Part shown: in pieces, positions 38,547 to 48,120 of the stretch
Layout: each line of letters starts with the position of its first letter
Position numbering within the stretch: position 1 is the first letter of the stretch
Assembly (NCBI RefSeq): GCF_900187355.1
Contig: NZ_LT906451.1
Span: 1,671,001-1,735,000, forward strand
Reading direction: 5' to 3'
Length of the DNA: 64,000 nucleotides
Origin: Legionella lansingensis
GTDB lineage: Bacteria; Pseudomonadota; Gammaproteobacteria; Legionellales; Legionellaceae
Position numbers and translations under genes: made by a program
The notes under the pieces: model-generated
Database searches by the model: none
Told to the model about the DNA's origin: nothing
Seen by the model: only the letters and a program-made list of their open reading frames with translations

Positions 38547-39683
38547 ATGGCTGCGCGGTTTAGTTGCGATACTGAGAAATATAACAACGTTGTCAACAAG
38601 CGGATTGTCCTTGTCCTACAAGGTGGTGGCGCTTTAGGTGCTTTCCAAGCTGGTGTTTATGAAACACTAGAGAAATTTAAATACACCCCAAATTGGATCG
38701 GTGGCACATCCATTGGCGCAATAAACGCATCAATCATAGCCGGAAATGAACCAAAGAATCGCCTGCCTAAATTAAAGGAGTTCTGGAAGAAAGTTGCTCA
38801 ACCAGAATGGCCTCACGCTAACTTTGAATTCTCCGACCCAATACGAAAATTCCTAACCGATTTACAAATCCAACAAATCATTTTATCTGGCATTCCTGTT
38901 TTTTTTATACCTAGAAGTGATGCAATAATGAGCATGCTATATGGATATTTTAACAGTTATTATGACACTAGCCCTTTATCTTACTTATTGCAGGAATTAG
39001 TGGATTTTGAGTATCTCAATAATCATAGCGAGATTCGATTGAGTTTAGGAGCAACCAATATCAATACAGGACAAATGCGTTATTTCGACTCTAAATTTGA
39101 GGAAATTGGACCAGAACATGTAATGGCTAGCGGTGCGTTACCTCCTGCATTTCCACCAATAAAAATTGAAGGTGAATATTATTGGGATGGAGGTGTTTAT
39201 TCAAACACACCTTTATCTATTGTGTTAGACGATGATCCAAGAGTCAGCTCCTTATGTTTTATGGTTGACCTCTGGAGTCCCGCTGGTCAACTTCCAATGT
39301 CCATGGATGAAGTAAAGAGACGAACAGAGGAAATTATTTATAGTAGTCGTGCAAATGAGCATCGAAAAAACTATGAGGTTAAACATAATCTACGCCGAGC
39401 TATAAGGGCTCTTTATGCGCAACTGTCTGAAGAAAAGAAACAAGATCCCCAAAATATAGAATTAGTTTCTTTAGGTTGTATTACGAGTATGGACATTGTC
39501 CAGCTGCAATATAAACAAAAAAACTGGGAGTCATCAACAAAAGGCACCGATTTCTCAGCCTATTCAATTAGAGAGCGTTGGGAACAAGGAGCTAATCATA
39601 CGTTACGAATGATTAAACATAAAAAACTGTGCAAACCTCATCCGCCCCATGTTGGGGTGATTATTCACAGGGATATAGAGTAA
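38547..39683 (+). CDS. Patatin-like phospholipase
   Basis: A 378-residue lipid acyl hydrolase. The oxyanion motif LQGGGALGAFQAG, the nucleophile Ser in GGTSIGA (GxSxG) and the catalytic Asp in YWDGGVYSN are present. The C-terminal third resembles the DUF3734 extension of bacterial patatins. The start at 38547 is fixed by AAGGAG six bases upstream; an ATG two codons earlier directly abuts that site and is unlikely. Legionella patatins include secreted effectors, but no secretion signal is evident here. Confidence 0.87.
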   Translation: MAARFSCDTEKYNNVVNKRIVLVLQGGGALGAFQAGVYETLEKFKYTPNWIGGTSIGAINASIIAGNEPKNRLPKLKEFWKKVAQPEWPHANFEFSDPIRKFLTDLQIQQIILSGIPVFFIPRSDAIMSMLYGYFNSYYDTSPLSYLLQELVDFEYLNNHSEIRLSLGATNINTGQMRYFDSKFEEIGPEHVMASGALPPAFPPIKIEGEYYWDGGVYSNTPLSIVLDDDPRVSSLCFMVDLWSPAGQLPMSMDEVKRRTEEIIYSSRANEHRKNYEVKHNLRRAIRALYAQLSEEKKQDPQNIELVSLGCITSMDIVQLQYKQKNWESSTKGTDFSAYSIRERWEQGANHTLRMIKHKKLCKPHPPHVGVIIHRDIE

Positions 39684-39776
39684 CTGCATTTATTAGTATC
39701 CCCGACATCCTAATCCCACGAACAATGTCGTGAGACATCGGCGACTATTTTATTACGAGAGCATTTACCGAACTAT

Positions 39777-39802
39777 GTCATTCCCGCCTACGCGAGAATG
39801 AC
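39777..39802. repeat. Short dispersed palindrome
   Basis: GTCATTCCCGC and GCGAGAATGAC pair across four bases (imperfect), with ACAGTT following. It is the same family as the element at 25442-25628. Confidence 0.6.
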
Positions 39803-39851
39803 ACAGTTAAATGAAGAGAGAGTCTTTATACAGATACAGGAACTTCGAACA

Positions 39852-40124
39852 CTAGAATGAAGGCCCAGTGGAGTGATGGTGCTCATTAGGGTTATGTTCA
39901 TGATAGTGTTGTTCGGGCAAATGGTTATGACCATGCGTCTGATTGTTGTGACCATGATAATGCTCTGTTGACGCCTGAGTATGACCATGGTGGTGATGAT
40001 TTCCCACTACTATGGTGTTGTTATGACCATGCTGATTTCCTTGAGGCATGCTATTGCCAGGACCAAAAACGGTGCCAGGATAGCCGTGATAATGCTTTGA
40101 GTGTCCATGTTTATTGCTAAGCAT
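39852..40124 (-). CDS. Histidine-rich small protein
   Basis: 90 residues, about a quarter of them histidine, in HGH, HHHHGH and HYHGH clusters mixed with Asn, Gln and Gly; no cysteine. There is no signal peptide. It resembles His-rich metal-storage peptides such as Hpn, so binding of Ni, Zn or Cu is plausible. The ATG follows AGGGA. Low-complexity composition makes homology hard to judge. Confidence 0.6.
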   Translation of the reverse strand: MLSNKHGHSKHYHGYPGTVFGPGNSMPQGNQHGHNNTIVVGNHHHHGHTQASTEHYHGHNNQTHGHNHLPEQHYHEHNPNEHHHSTGPSF

Positions 40125-40222
40125 ATTTTATCATCCCTATTAGTTTAGAAAGGTAGACCGGGTAGGTGAAGCCGTAACCCGGTAAAAATTATCGCAAATA
40201 TTTTGCAAATATTCACCTTAAA

Positions 40223-41584
40223 CTACGTTTTACCGGGGGGACTCACGATCGTTGATTGAGGATCCGTATCCAATACGATATCTTCTATATTTTCAGTGGT
40301 ATGTAATGATTCCGTAGTTTTATCACGCAAGAGTTTGTTTTTTATTGACTCAAAAAATTTGAAGCCTGTCTGTGGCATGATTTTTCTGATTTGATCAATT
40401 TGATTCTTGTACTCTTCATAGGACGTGGTTGCGAGTGCCATCATTTGAGCGACAGATGTTGGGACCCTGTATTCTTTGCCCTCTAATGTCATTATTTTTC
40501 CTCCAACACCCAAGACATAAGTTGTTTTTTTTTGCCAATATTCCAGATGTTCTCTATTCTGTGAATCCAATTTAATTTGATTTTTAAGTAAATTAATTTT
40601 ACTCAGTTCCTCAGCGTTATTTTTTATATCCTGTAAAGCATCATAAATTGAAAAAGAGTCCAGCTCTTTACTATCATAGGGTTTATTATCACCCAGATAA
40701 TCTGTCAATTCCTGTTGTAACTGTAACTCAATTTCCTGTATGTTCATTTGGGCAACAAATGATCTAAAACCTTCACTCTTCATGGCCTCAATCCTCAAAT
40801 GCGTAAGCCTTTGAGTAATAAAACCCTGAATTTTATTCTCTAAATCAAGATCATTAGGAGCATTCACACTCTGAATGGTAGAGAGAAGATGTGGTGGGGA
40901 AACCAGCATTCTAACCATTTGTAAATATACTTCTTTTTGGAATTCAGGGTTAGCAGCAATGGTTTCTCTAATTTCTTTCGGAAGACCTCCTGCCCAGGCA
41001 TCAACCTTATAATTGGGGGGGAATAAAATATTATCCAAATCTGCAGCACTAAATGTCACCTTGTTAAGATCATGCTGGATAGACATGGTCTCTACTACGA
41101 TTGGCCAAAGAGAAGAATCATGATCAATTTTGACAATCCGACCCTCATTATTAAATGCAATATTATCTGATTTGAGATCCGTTTCAGCTAAAACCATGGA
41201 GCTAACCAAGATCCGCGCTAGGGTTTTATAGTCAGGGAGGTCGGGAAGTTTATCTCCTTTGGCTTCGATAATTGATTTAAACGTTTTAAAACCAGGAACG
41301 CCCTCTGAGGCTACATAGCGAGCACCATTTTGATCGATAACCAGACGTGTTTTGGGTTGTGTGTTACCTACCCAAAAGCGATACAATTCACCAGAAATAA
41401 CTTCCAATTCCAAGGGCTCGTGTGGTGAGTATGCTGCTTTGATAAACCAAATTTTTTCATTCCGTTTACTTCCTGGTTTTACTTTGTCTTTTGGTCTTTT
41501 TTTATAGACTCTCGCAATATGTCCACCCGATTTATCTAGGATATTTTCTGAGATGAAGGCTTCTAATTTCTTTGACTTGCCCAT
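40223..41584 (-). CDS. Atypical kinase-fold protein, effector candidate
   Basis: 453 residues. The catalytic centre is readable as ETDLKSDNIAFN (Asp and Asn of the catalytic loop) and IVKIDHDSSL (metal-binding Asp). Upstream, WFIKAAYSPHEPLELEVISGE suggests the ATP lysine and C-helix Glu. This order fits PI3K/HipA-like atypical kinases. The C-terminal 200 residues are helical, with a Thr/Pro tail. A PmrA-like box with a well-spaced -10 lies upstream, which supports a Dot/Icm effector. The substrate is unknown. Confidence 0.68.
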   Translation of the reverse strand: MGKSKKLEAFISENILDKSGGHIARVYKKRPKDKVKPGSKRNEKIWFIKAAYSPHEPLELEVISGELYRFWVGNTQPKTRLVIDQNGARYVASEGVPGFKTFKSIIEAKGDKLPDLPDYKTLARILVSSMVLAETDLKSDNIAFNNEGRIVKIDHDSSLWPIVVETMSIQHDLNKVTFSAADLDNILFPPNYKVDAWAGGLPKEIRETIAANPEFQKEVYLQMVRMLVSPPHLLSTIQSVNAPNDLDLENKIQGFITQRLTHLRIEAMKSEGFRSFVAQMNIQEIELQLQQELTDYLGDNKPYDSKELDSFSIYDALQDIKNNAEELSKINLLKNQIKLDSQNREHLEYWQKKTTYVLGVGGKIMTLEGKEYRVPTSVAQMMALATTSYEEYKNQIDQIRKIMPQTGFKFFESIKNKLLRDKTTESLHTTENIEDIVLDTDPQSTIVSPPGKT

Positions 41585-41648
41585 AATGAACTTGCCATTT
41601 TAAGGATCTTTTTGATCAATAATATACCTACTGTCAGTATACGAAAGA

Positions 41649-41668
41649 TGGATTAAGGCAAAATTAAC
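41649..41668 (-). promoter_or_regulatory. PmrA-like box upstream of the atypical kinase
   Basis: On the minus strand: GTTAATTTT-GC-CTTAATCCA, two TTAAT half-sites 11 bases apart. A -10-like TATATT (41621-41626) lies 22 bp downstream, the same spacing as at 45622-45641. The gene starts at 41584. Confidence 0.6.
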
Positions 41669-41815
41669 TGATGCTAAAAATCTCTACTTTTGACCTACTG
41701 TGGTCTGGCCACCCAAATTTTGACAAGCAACGATCTTGGATAATCACTTCGAATTAGGTTTTGAAGACAAACTGATTTAAACTATATCAACACGGATATC
41801 TAACTAAGGTCAGAC

Positions 41816-43153
41816 GTGGTAAGGTCAGACTTGAAAAAAGTGCCTTCAATGCTTTCCCCCTATCATTCTATTGAAGACATGAGGGATATTTGGAAGAAAG
41901 CAATGCACCTCGCTTATGTTTATACTCACCCAAATGAACCCCATCCATACAATTGCTCTTATTGCATAACGCTTGAGAATCGAGAAGAAACCATTAGAAG
42001 ATTAGAATTAACACGGCGTCAGTCAATCAGCACCGACCTAAAATCACTAACTCTATTCATATTGGGTGTTTACATTACTGCTGCAAGAGAGGTATCGGGT
42101 TTTGAGTTTCAACTTGGCATCACCTTTATAGTTGACTCAATGCAAACAGGTAATGCACATGCAGCCTATTACTTAGCAGCAATGTACGCTGGATGTCATC
42201 GAAACAAATCATCTTTTGCACTTATTGATGTAGAAAAAGCCATTGAGTATTACCATCTTGCTTTCAAGCTCGGCTCCTATGAAGCACTGGATGATCTGAT
42301 GCATGCGTTAAGAATAGGACAAGGCAAAATTAGCCAAGACATAACCCAATGGCATCAACTATTCGTCTCCTTTTTCCAGGAAGCAATAACAAAGGATGAT
42401 AAGGCCATTGCATCACTCATTCGATGTCTGGTGCAACAAAACTACTCTGCCTGTCATTCTGAAGCTTTCTTATTTCGAGCGGGGGATATTTTAAATGATT
42501 GGATGACATCGCCTCATTGGCTTGAAAAGCATACAGAAATCCTAAAAAAATATATTCAACAGCAAATTGATGCAAAGAATATAGATGCACTTTATCTTCA
42601 GTATGTTTTGTTCACCCTTCCCGAAGCTAATAAACTTCTTTTGTCTAATAAAGAAGTGCGATTTTTTGGTAAGGCATTCATTCCTGAAAACAAAGAAAAG
42701 AAATGGGAATCCGAAAGTCTTGAATGGCTATTATTCAATAAAATATTACATAATGAAATTGAAAGCATTAGAAGTTTAATACTGATGAATAATGAAGGTA
42801 GTTTACAAAGCACGGACTTTGTTACTATAGCTTTAGGAAAACTCCGTAAATTAAGTTGGATTACTTCCGAAAACTTTCCTGACATCAATATGGTATATTA
42901 CGATAAAAAGCTGGTGTTTATAACAGCAATTATTCATAAAAAACACCAGGGGAAATTAGAAGAAAAATTATCAGATATGTTTACGGATTTAGAAAAAAAT
43001 ATGAATCATTTTTTAGCGTTAGTCAGTACACGGAATAGCTCACATCCATCTCTTGGTCATATTGTTATCTCTTACATTAATTATCTTAAACTTTTAATGC
43101 ATGCGATTGAAGAAAAAGTAAATTTACAAACCGAGACACACCTCAAAATTTAA
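41816..43153 (+). CDS. Sel1-like-repeat-containing hypothetical protein
   Basis: Up to 445 residues. One or two Sel1/TPR-like units are visible (GNAHAAYYLAAMYAGC, then DVEKAIEYYHLAFKLGSYEAL). The rest is helical and unassigned. The GTG start at 41816 and the ATG at 41849 are both possible. The leader contains the block TAAGGTCAGAC twice, four bases apart, which blurs the ribosome site. Sel1-repeat proteins occur among Legionella effectors, but no other support is seen here. Confidence 0.6.
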   Translation: MVRSDLKKVPSMLSPYHSIEDMRDIWKKAMHLAYVYTHPNEPHPYNCSYCITLENREETIRRLELTRRQSISTDLKSLTLFILGVYITAAREVSGFEFQLGITFIVDSMQTGNAHAAYYLAAMYAGCHRNKSSFALIDVEKAIEYYHLAFKLGSYEALDDLMHALRIGQGKISQDITQWHQLFVSFFQEAITKDDKAIASLIRCLVQQNYSACHSEAFLFRAGDILNDWMTSPHWLEKHTEILKKYIQQQIDAKNIDALYLQYVLFTLPEANKLLLSNKEVRFFGKAFIPENKEKKWESESLEWLLFNKILHNEIESIRSLILMNNEGSLQSTDFVTIALGKLRKLSWITSENFPDINMVYYDKKLVFITAIIHKKHQGKLEEKLSDMFTDLEKNMNHFLALVSTRNSSHPSLGHIVISYINYLKLLMHAIEEKVNLQTETHLKI

Positions 43154-43219
43154 GCCATTTATAGGGCGTGTGAAATGGATCAACAATGCCGACATACCAT
43201 GACTTGTCCGTGTCTGGAC

Positions 43220-43987
43220 TTACATCCTATTCTCTAAATTTGCAATACAGTCTTCCAAATGATCAAGTGATTTAGCCAGGCTCGATCTTGGATTAAAAAA
43301 GAAATGATTCTCCGGAGGAGGCCTTTTATTAAAAGTTTCCATAAGCACAAATAAAACATGCTCTATCTCTTGTTTATAATCCCATTGAGCCCTTAATTGT
43401 TTTCGAGCTTCAAGAATATGATTTAAACAAGTGATGCGCAAAGTATTAAAATCATTGCTTTCTCCCTGCGCTATGAACTTGATTACTTCGTTTTTAATAG
43501 TGAGTATAAGTTGCTCTACTCGCTCGAAATACTGATCAAGTCCATGTTCAACCAGCTTTTTTCCTTTTTCATGTAAATCGTCTAAGTGCTTAAATATTTG
43601 TTGTAATTTTTGTGTTCGATGCACTAAATTTTGATGTTCATCGTTCCATTGCTGTATAGCAGGGTTTTTTCTGATTGCAAGAATCGTCCGTGTCAGAAGG
43701 GAACTATGTTGCAAGAGATTGATAAGTCTTTGCTTGTTGCCATAGCGTAAACATAAAATGTCCGTAGGTCCCAAAGAACGACCTATCAAGGCATCAATGA
43801 ACTCTGATAAATAGGATGTTGGATTTGTTAGAGGAAGGAGGAGATTGTCAGTAAGATTGCTAACGTTTTTTTTCTGACCAGAACGATAAACCCATTGACG
43901 AAATTCATCTTGGTTAAGAAATGGAGCACAAAAAAAATCTAGATTCGCAGTAATAAAGTCGACTGCTTTTAAAATATCTCCTGTCAT
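43220..43987 (-). CDS. Helical hypothetical protein, 255 residues
   Basis: A soluble helical protein with no known domain. The middle (RTQKLQQIFKHLDDLHEKGKK) is coiled-coil-like. The start at 43987 has AAGGG upstream and lies 14 bp after the stop of the larger membrane gene, so the two form an operon. It may be a partner of that membrane protein. Confidence 0.6.
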   Translation of the reverse strand: MTGDILKAVDFITANLDFFCAPFLNQDEFRQWVYRSGQKKNVSNLTDNLLLPLTNPTSYLSEFIDALIGRSLGPTDILCLRYGNKQRLINLLQHSSLLTRTILAIRKNPAIQQWNDEHQNLVHRTQKLQQIFKHLDDLHEKGKKLVEHGLDQYFERVEQLILTIKNEVIKFIAQGESNDFNTLRITCLNHILEARKQLRAQWDYKQEIEHVLFVLMETFNKRPPPENHFFFNPRSSLAKSLDHLEDCIANLENRM

Positions 43988-44001
43988 GTATGCACCCTTT
44001 T

Positions 44002-45534
44002 TTAAAGACACAGTTGAGTTAGCGGTGGTGTAGTCGTCAGATCAGGTTGGTCTAAACTAAAAAGCCGATAGATATCATGTGTTACCTGTTGTTTATCATC
44101 TCTATGTTGGTGTTTCTGGTAAGCATTCTGCAATCTATAAACCATGTAAGAAATGGTTAGAGCACAAGCGATAGGCCAGGAAGTTGCAGCTGCAGTGATC
44201 ATAAAGGCGGTAGCTGCTGTATTAAAAAGCAATGTTTTCCAAAAAATACGATGGGCTTGACAGCATTCAATCGTTAACTCGTCTAATAGCTCACGGTGAT
44301 GCTCATCATTCACTCGTTTACCATTAGCTATTTCACGTTTAACAGCAATGCTAGCTTGTTTATATTTCTTATATTCATCCGCAGTATTATATAGGGCGTT
44401 ACCTAGCATACTCAAAGCAGCTAGGCAACCTAACGATAAGGGGCCAGAGAGTACCAAGGTCGCCCCATAAGCAATCGCCAACAAATTTGCTGTAGCAATG
44501 TTAATCATATAAAAGGCACGTTGAGCTTCCCACTCGTCATTTAATATATCAAGTTGCCGATTAGCCATTGCTAATCCGAGAGAAGAAGTGAATCCGTCTT
44601 TTTGCAGCATTAACTCACGTGTATGGCAATTATGTTGACTCTTCTCATATCTCCAGCGAATTACAAATAACATGATATCAACCGTCAAAAAAAACATGTT
44701 TATCTGTGCAACAACAAGTGATGATATAGCAAAAAATTGATTATAGTTGCTCAATAGATTTACTGTGCCCCAAATCATATCATTCGTCATGATATATCCA
44801 CGCTTTTCTATTTCCTGCATTAATACTTTCTTACTTGATAATTCCTTATTCATCGCGGCTTGGGTGATATGTTTAATCATAGTTATCAAATGCATTATGA
44901 AACGAAGCGCATATAGTGCAAAACTCAGTACGCGTAAGATCCCTTGGGTCTTGTTCAACAATCGAATAAGATCATCAGGCGTGTAGTGATGACCCATTTT
45001 TTCGTTAATTTCTTTGATGAAATCAGCAAATCCACTTTGTACCAGAAAGATGATAAGGTAATTTGCTAAGGCGCGACTGTAATTCCAATACGAGCGATTG
45101 GTAATTATATTAGAAACATGCCCACGAATTTTCGCTGAACTTGTAAATGAATAAGCAAAATCCACGATGTTATTTCTGATATCATCCAATAAAAAAGAGG
45201 AGATCTTATGCGGTGAACATTGATTTTCTGATGAAGAATTTTCTTGGAAAATTTTTTCAATTTCTTTTTTATTTTCCTCTAGAACACGCAAATTTTCTTC
45301 GACATAATCATTCTGATAATAGCGAATCATTAGATTACACATATAATTTGCATATAAAATAATTTCGCTCTCTTTCTTCAAATGTTTTTTGTTAGCGATA
45401 ATTAACTTATATAATGATGAAAATTCTGCGTTAAATTGACTTAAATTAAAATCATTTTCCTTGAAAGAAAAATCATCCAATTTTTTTGATGATTTATTAA
45501 AAAAACTATGTTTTACATGACTAATTTTCAGCAT
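44002..45534 (-). CDS. Multi-helix membrane protein, effector candidate
   Basis: 510 residues. A soluble N-terminal part of about 150 residues is followed by hydrophobic segments near 160-180, 205-225, 265-290, 345-385 and 425-460 (the ATANLLAIAYGATLVLSG region and TAATAFMITAAATSWPIACA). Charged helices lie between. No transporter motif is seen. It leads the two-gene operon with the 255-residue protein. The pattern resembles other Legionella membrane hypotheticals. Confidence 0.6.
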   Translation of the reverse strand: MLKISHVKHSFFNKSSKKLDDFSFKENDFNLSQFNAEFSSLYKLIIANKKHLKKESEIILYANYMCNLMIRYYQNDYVEENLRVLEENKKEIEKIFQENSSSENQCSPHKISSFLLDDIRNNIVDFAYSFTSSAKIRGHVSNIITNRSYWNYSRALANYLIIFLVQSGFADFIKEINEKMGHHYTPDDLIRLLNKTQGILRVLSFALYALRFIMHLITMIKHITQAAMNKELSSKKVLMQEIEKRGYIMTNDMIWGTVNLLSNYNQFFAISSLVVAQINMFFLTVDIMLFVIRWRYEKSQHNCHTRELMLQKDGFTSSLGLAMANRQLDILNDEWEAQRAFYMINIATANLLAIAYGATLVLSGPLSLGCLAALSMLGNALYNTADEYKKYKQASIAVKREIANGKRVNDEHHRELLDELTIECCQAHRIFWKTLLFNTAATAFMITAAATSWPIACALTISYMVYRLQNAYQKHQHRDDKQQVTHDIYRLFSLDQPDLTTTPPLTQLCL

Positions 45535-45621
45535 ATATAGTCTTTATTTCACGCACCTTGCCCATTCTACAACATGACAACTTTTTTAACCAATACTCTC
45601 ACAAAATGAATAAATATTTAT

Positions 45622-45641
45622 CTTAAATTTTGCTTAATTTT
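45622..45641 (+). promoter_or_regulatory. PmrA-like box upstream of the GCG/CRPN peptide
   Basis: CTTAAATTT-TG-CTTAATTTT, followed after 22 bp by the -10-like TATACT at 45664-45669. The gene starts at 45708. Confidence 0.5.
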
Positions 45642-45707
45642 TACTCAAAATTAGAAAAAACTCTATACTTATTGGTACGGGAAATACAAGTGAATAAGGA
45701 GAATGTC

Positions 45708-45947
45708 ATGAAGACATATTCTATGTCTTTTTCAAAATTGTTAGGTCCAGTGATATTCGGGGTCCTGGTATCTGCTGGGATTTTCTATTCATCCAATCTA
45801 AATGCAGCCCAAGGATGCGGGTATGGGTATCATATGACGATTAATGGTAGATGTGTACCCAATAATCCAGGCCCAGGAGCAGTCGCAGTACCTGGACGCC
45901 CAGATTGCTGGATTAATTATAAAGGTCAATTCCGTTGCTGGAGATAA
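45708..45947 (+). CDS. Small exported protein with GCG...CVPN motif
   Basis: 79 residues. The start is fixed by AAGGAG. A signal peptide covers about 1-33 (cleaved near NAAQG). The mature 45 residues are Gly/Pro/Cys-rich (GCGYGYHMTINGRCVPN, then DCWINYKGQFRCWR), with four cysteines likely forming two disulfides. GCG/CRPN-type short secreted proteins are known but uncharacterised. A PmrA-like box precedes it. Confidence 0.75.
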   Translation: MKTYSMSFSKLLGPVIFGVLVSAGIFYSSNLNAAQGCGYGYHMTINGRCVPNNPGPGAVAVPGRPDCWINYKGQFRCWR

Positions 45948-45979
45948 ATCATCCAGTGTCAATAACTCCCATTCATGTA

Positions 45980-46007
45980 GCCCGTGTTAGCCCAGCGTAA
46001 CACGGGC
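45980..46007. terminator. Hairpin between convergent genes
   Basis: A perfect 10-bp stem (GCCCGTGTTA / TAACACGGGC) with an 8-base loop lies between two converging small secreted-protein genes. There is no clear T-run on either side, so termination is likely but not certain. Confidence 0.65.
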
Positions 46008-46011
46008 AATG

Positions 46012-46452
46012 TTATCCAGCACGTATAAATTTAATAGTCACATAGACGTCCACACCTGGTGAAGCAGATAAAGTTCCTTTTGCATCACCAGTGTTTTTTG
46101 TAAAATTACCCGTCAAGTCACCATATTGAGTCATGATCGTCGCAACACCATTAACACAAACCCCGGTAAGCTGTTCAGTCGTATGTTTGGGACAAACAAA
46201 ACTTCCTGAATCCTTATCTGCCGTCACTTCCACCGTAAAATGACCTGTGCTATCTAATGCGCTAACCGTCCCTGAACCGTGATATACACAATCCCCAATA
46301 AGCCAATTGGATGCTTTTCCCTTCCCCGTCCAATACCCAGAGACGTCTTCACAAGCATTTGAGGCACTGGAATGAAAAATAAAATCAGCGTGTGACATGT
46401 TTGCAAAAGACATTGCTGCAGCTATAAATCCTATTATTAAATTTTGTTTCAT
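46012..46452 (-). CDS. Small periplasmic hypothetical protein
   Basis: 146 residues. The start at 46452 follows AAGGAAG, and a signal peptide covers about 1-22 (cleaved near SHADF). The mature chain is beta-rich with four cysteines (NACEDVSGYWTGKGKASNW, CVYHGSG, FVCPKHTTEQLTGVCVNG). The repeating GxG/T pattern suggests a lipocalin-like or beta-sandwich fold. No family is recognised. Confidence 0.65.
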   Translation of the reverse strand: MKQNLIIGFIAAAMSFANMSHADFIFHSSASNACEDVSGYWTGKGKASNWLIGDCVYHGSGTVSALDSTGHFTVEVTADKDSGSFVCPKHTTEQLTGVCVNGVATIMTQYGDLTGNFTKNTGDAKGTLSASPGVDVYVTIKFIRAG

Positions 46453-46598
46453 TTTCTTCCTTAAATAGAGCAATGCTAGGGACATGGCCCTAATTATGCA
46501 AACACATGGCTTGCGGCTTAGTTAAATGCGAATTGATTATTACGCTACACCATGATGATTGCAATCGAAAAATAAGACCTATTAATCAATAGACGACC

Positions 46599-47012
46599 CT
46601 ATGATGTACAATTTATAGAATTTACCAAGTTTGAATCATCATAAGTTACAGTACACGTTTTAGTTTGACCAGGTAGTTTCTGAATCAATTGTATCGTTGT
46701 ACCTGCGTAACCACATGCTATCCAGAATTCATTTCTATCAAATGTCCAAATAAATTTATTTCCCTTAGTCCCTTCATTATCGGGCGCTAGACTGGCATGT
46801 TCTTTAGGGTGATGACAGTAAAATGTAACATGCGTGAGTGGGTGAACAGCGTTCCAATCATCAACAAATGCGTCCCATCCGTTTATTTTTTCTTGCAAGG
46901 ATTGATTTGTTTTTATCTTTTGCGGGCATTGGATAGCAGCTGCTGAAGCCGCATGCAGCACTACTATAGTCAATCCCACTAAAAGAACATTTTTGTAAAT
47001 TGCATCTCTCAT
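46599..47012 (-). CDS. STY0301-like exported protein
   Basis: 137 residues with a signal peptide (about 1-26). The mature part begins IQCPQKIKTNQSL and contains FYCHHPKEH, FWIACGYAGT and KTCTVTYDD. This fits the STY0301 family of small periplasmic proteins, an assignment from memory of the pattern. Four cysteines could form two disulfides. It lies downstream of the HEAT-repeat gene on the same strand. Confidence 0.55.
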   Translation of the reverse strand: MRDAIYKNVLLVGLTIVVLHAASAAAIQCPQKIKTNQSLQEKINGWDAFVDDWNAVHPLTHVTFYCHHPKEHASLAPDNEGTKGNKFIWTFDRNEFWIACGYAGTTIQLIQKLPGQTKTCTVTYDDSNLVNSINCTS

Positions 47013-47035
47013 TTCTACTGACTTATTGAAACATT

Positions 47036-48112
47036 CTAACCCATTACTTTATTATGCTTTTTTACTTCAGAAAACCAACGTTTCCAAGCAAGTATATTAT
47101 ATTCACCGAAATCTTTACCACTTATTTTTTTTAATATCAGATAAGCAAGATCGTGATTATTTGGTTGTTTTAATTGCAATAATTTAATTAGTCTTTTTTC
47201 CCCATTCTTGATAACCATTTTTTTAGCAGTATTTGATTCTATTGCTTCAGATAATATACCTAAAGCTTTATTTCTATCCGTGGCATAAGGCGAATCTAAA
47301 TAATTGATAAATGGTTGTACATCAACTTGATGTATATCTGCTAATCCCATCGTTGTGGCAATCATAAGCATGACATTATTTCTGACATAACTGCTTTTAT
47401 CCTTAATAGCAGGCAACAACACAGAGATTATCTCCTTGGGATTGCTAAAATGTCCGACTAAAAAAGCAGCGGCAGCACGTCTTTCCGCATCCGTATCATT
47501 TTTCAGAGTATTTAAGATGAATTGTTTCTCTGTAATTGCTGCAGTATTAAATATCTTTAAATAAGGCTTTAATTTTTGATGAGCAAATCCTGGAGTGCAA
47601 TGATACGCTGGACACTTCCCTTTTATAGGCTGCAATTTTTTATTCCTTAGCCATTCGGCTTCCATCCGGTGATATTGGACCATGGTATCGATTATATCTT
47701 GTCTATGATTTTTATTTCCTTTTGAGACCTCAACCTTATTTATCCTGCGAATAAACCGCATTCTTCTGGGATTGTTAGCCTTAACAACCTCGATGGTAGT
47801 GAAATAATTATGTTTGTTATCAAAATAAATAATCGTAGAAAAATCAACATAAAGAAAATGATATTTATCTTTGATTTCTTTTATTAACTTTTCATTTTTA
47901 ATCAATGCTTTATGAGTTTTTTTCTCCTTATCTTTACCATGCCCTTCTTGAGTATTTAGTATGATAGACTCGGAAATCTCATTTACCTGTCTTGCATACT
48001 CTTTTAAAATTTTATCAGACTCTTCTTGCGAAGTTCCATACACATCAACCGGATAACTTGCGAAGACTTTCATGCTTAATACGATTATCAATATAATAGC
48101 TAATTTACGCAT
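47036..48112 (-). CDS. Exported HEAT-repeat protein linked to the ATP-grasp gene
   Basis: 358 residues with a signal peptide (about 1-18). The C-terminal half has HEAT-like helical repeats (ERRAAAAFLVGHFSNPKEI, then YVRNNVMLMIATTMG). The central part has CPAYHCTPGFAHQ. It begins next to the stop of the ATP-grasp gene; a GTG at 48124 would overlap that stop. This tight link suggests a role with the modified peptide, for example binding, export or protection. That role is inference. Confidence 0.65.
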   Translation of the reverse strand: MRKLAIILIIVLSMKVFASYPVDVYGTSQEESDKILKEYARQVNEISESIILNTQEGHGKDKEKKTHKALIKNEKLIKEIKDKYHFLYVDFSTIIYFDNKHNYFTTIEVVKANNPRRMRFIRRINKVEVSKGNKNHRQDIIDTMVQYHRMEAEWLRNKKLQPIKGKCPAYHCTPGFAHQKLKPYLKIFNTAAITEKQFILNTLKNDTDAERRAAAAFLVGHFSNPKEIISVLLPAIKDKSSYVRNNVMLMIATTMGLADIHQVDVQPFINYLDSPYATDRNKALGILSEAIESNTAKKMVIKNGEKRLIKLLQLKQPNNHDLAYLILKKISGKDFGEYNILAWKRWFSEVKKHNKVMG

Positions 48113-48120
48113 AAAATATC

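Noticed and set aside
39788-39988. Alternative minus-strand frame overlapping the His-rich gene
   Set aside because: It is a frame-shifted shadow of the His-rich repeats and crosses a dispersed palindrome.
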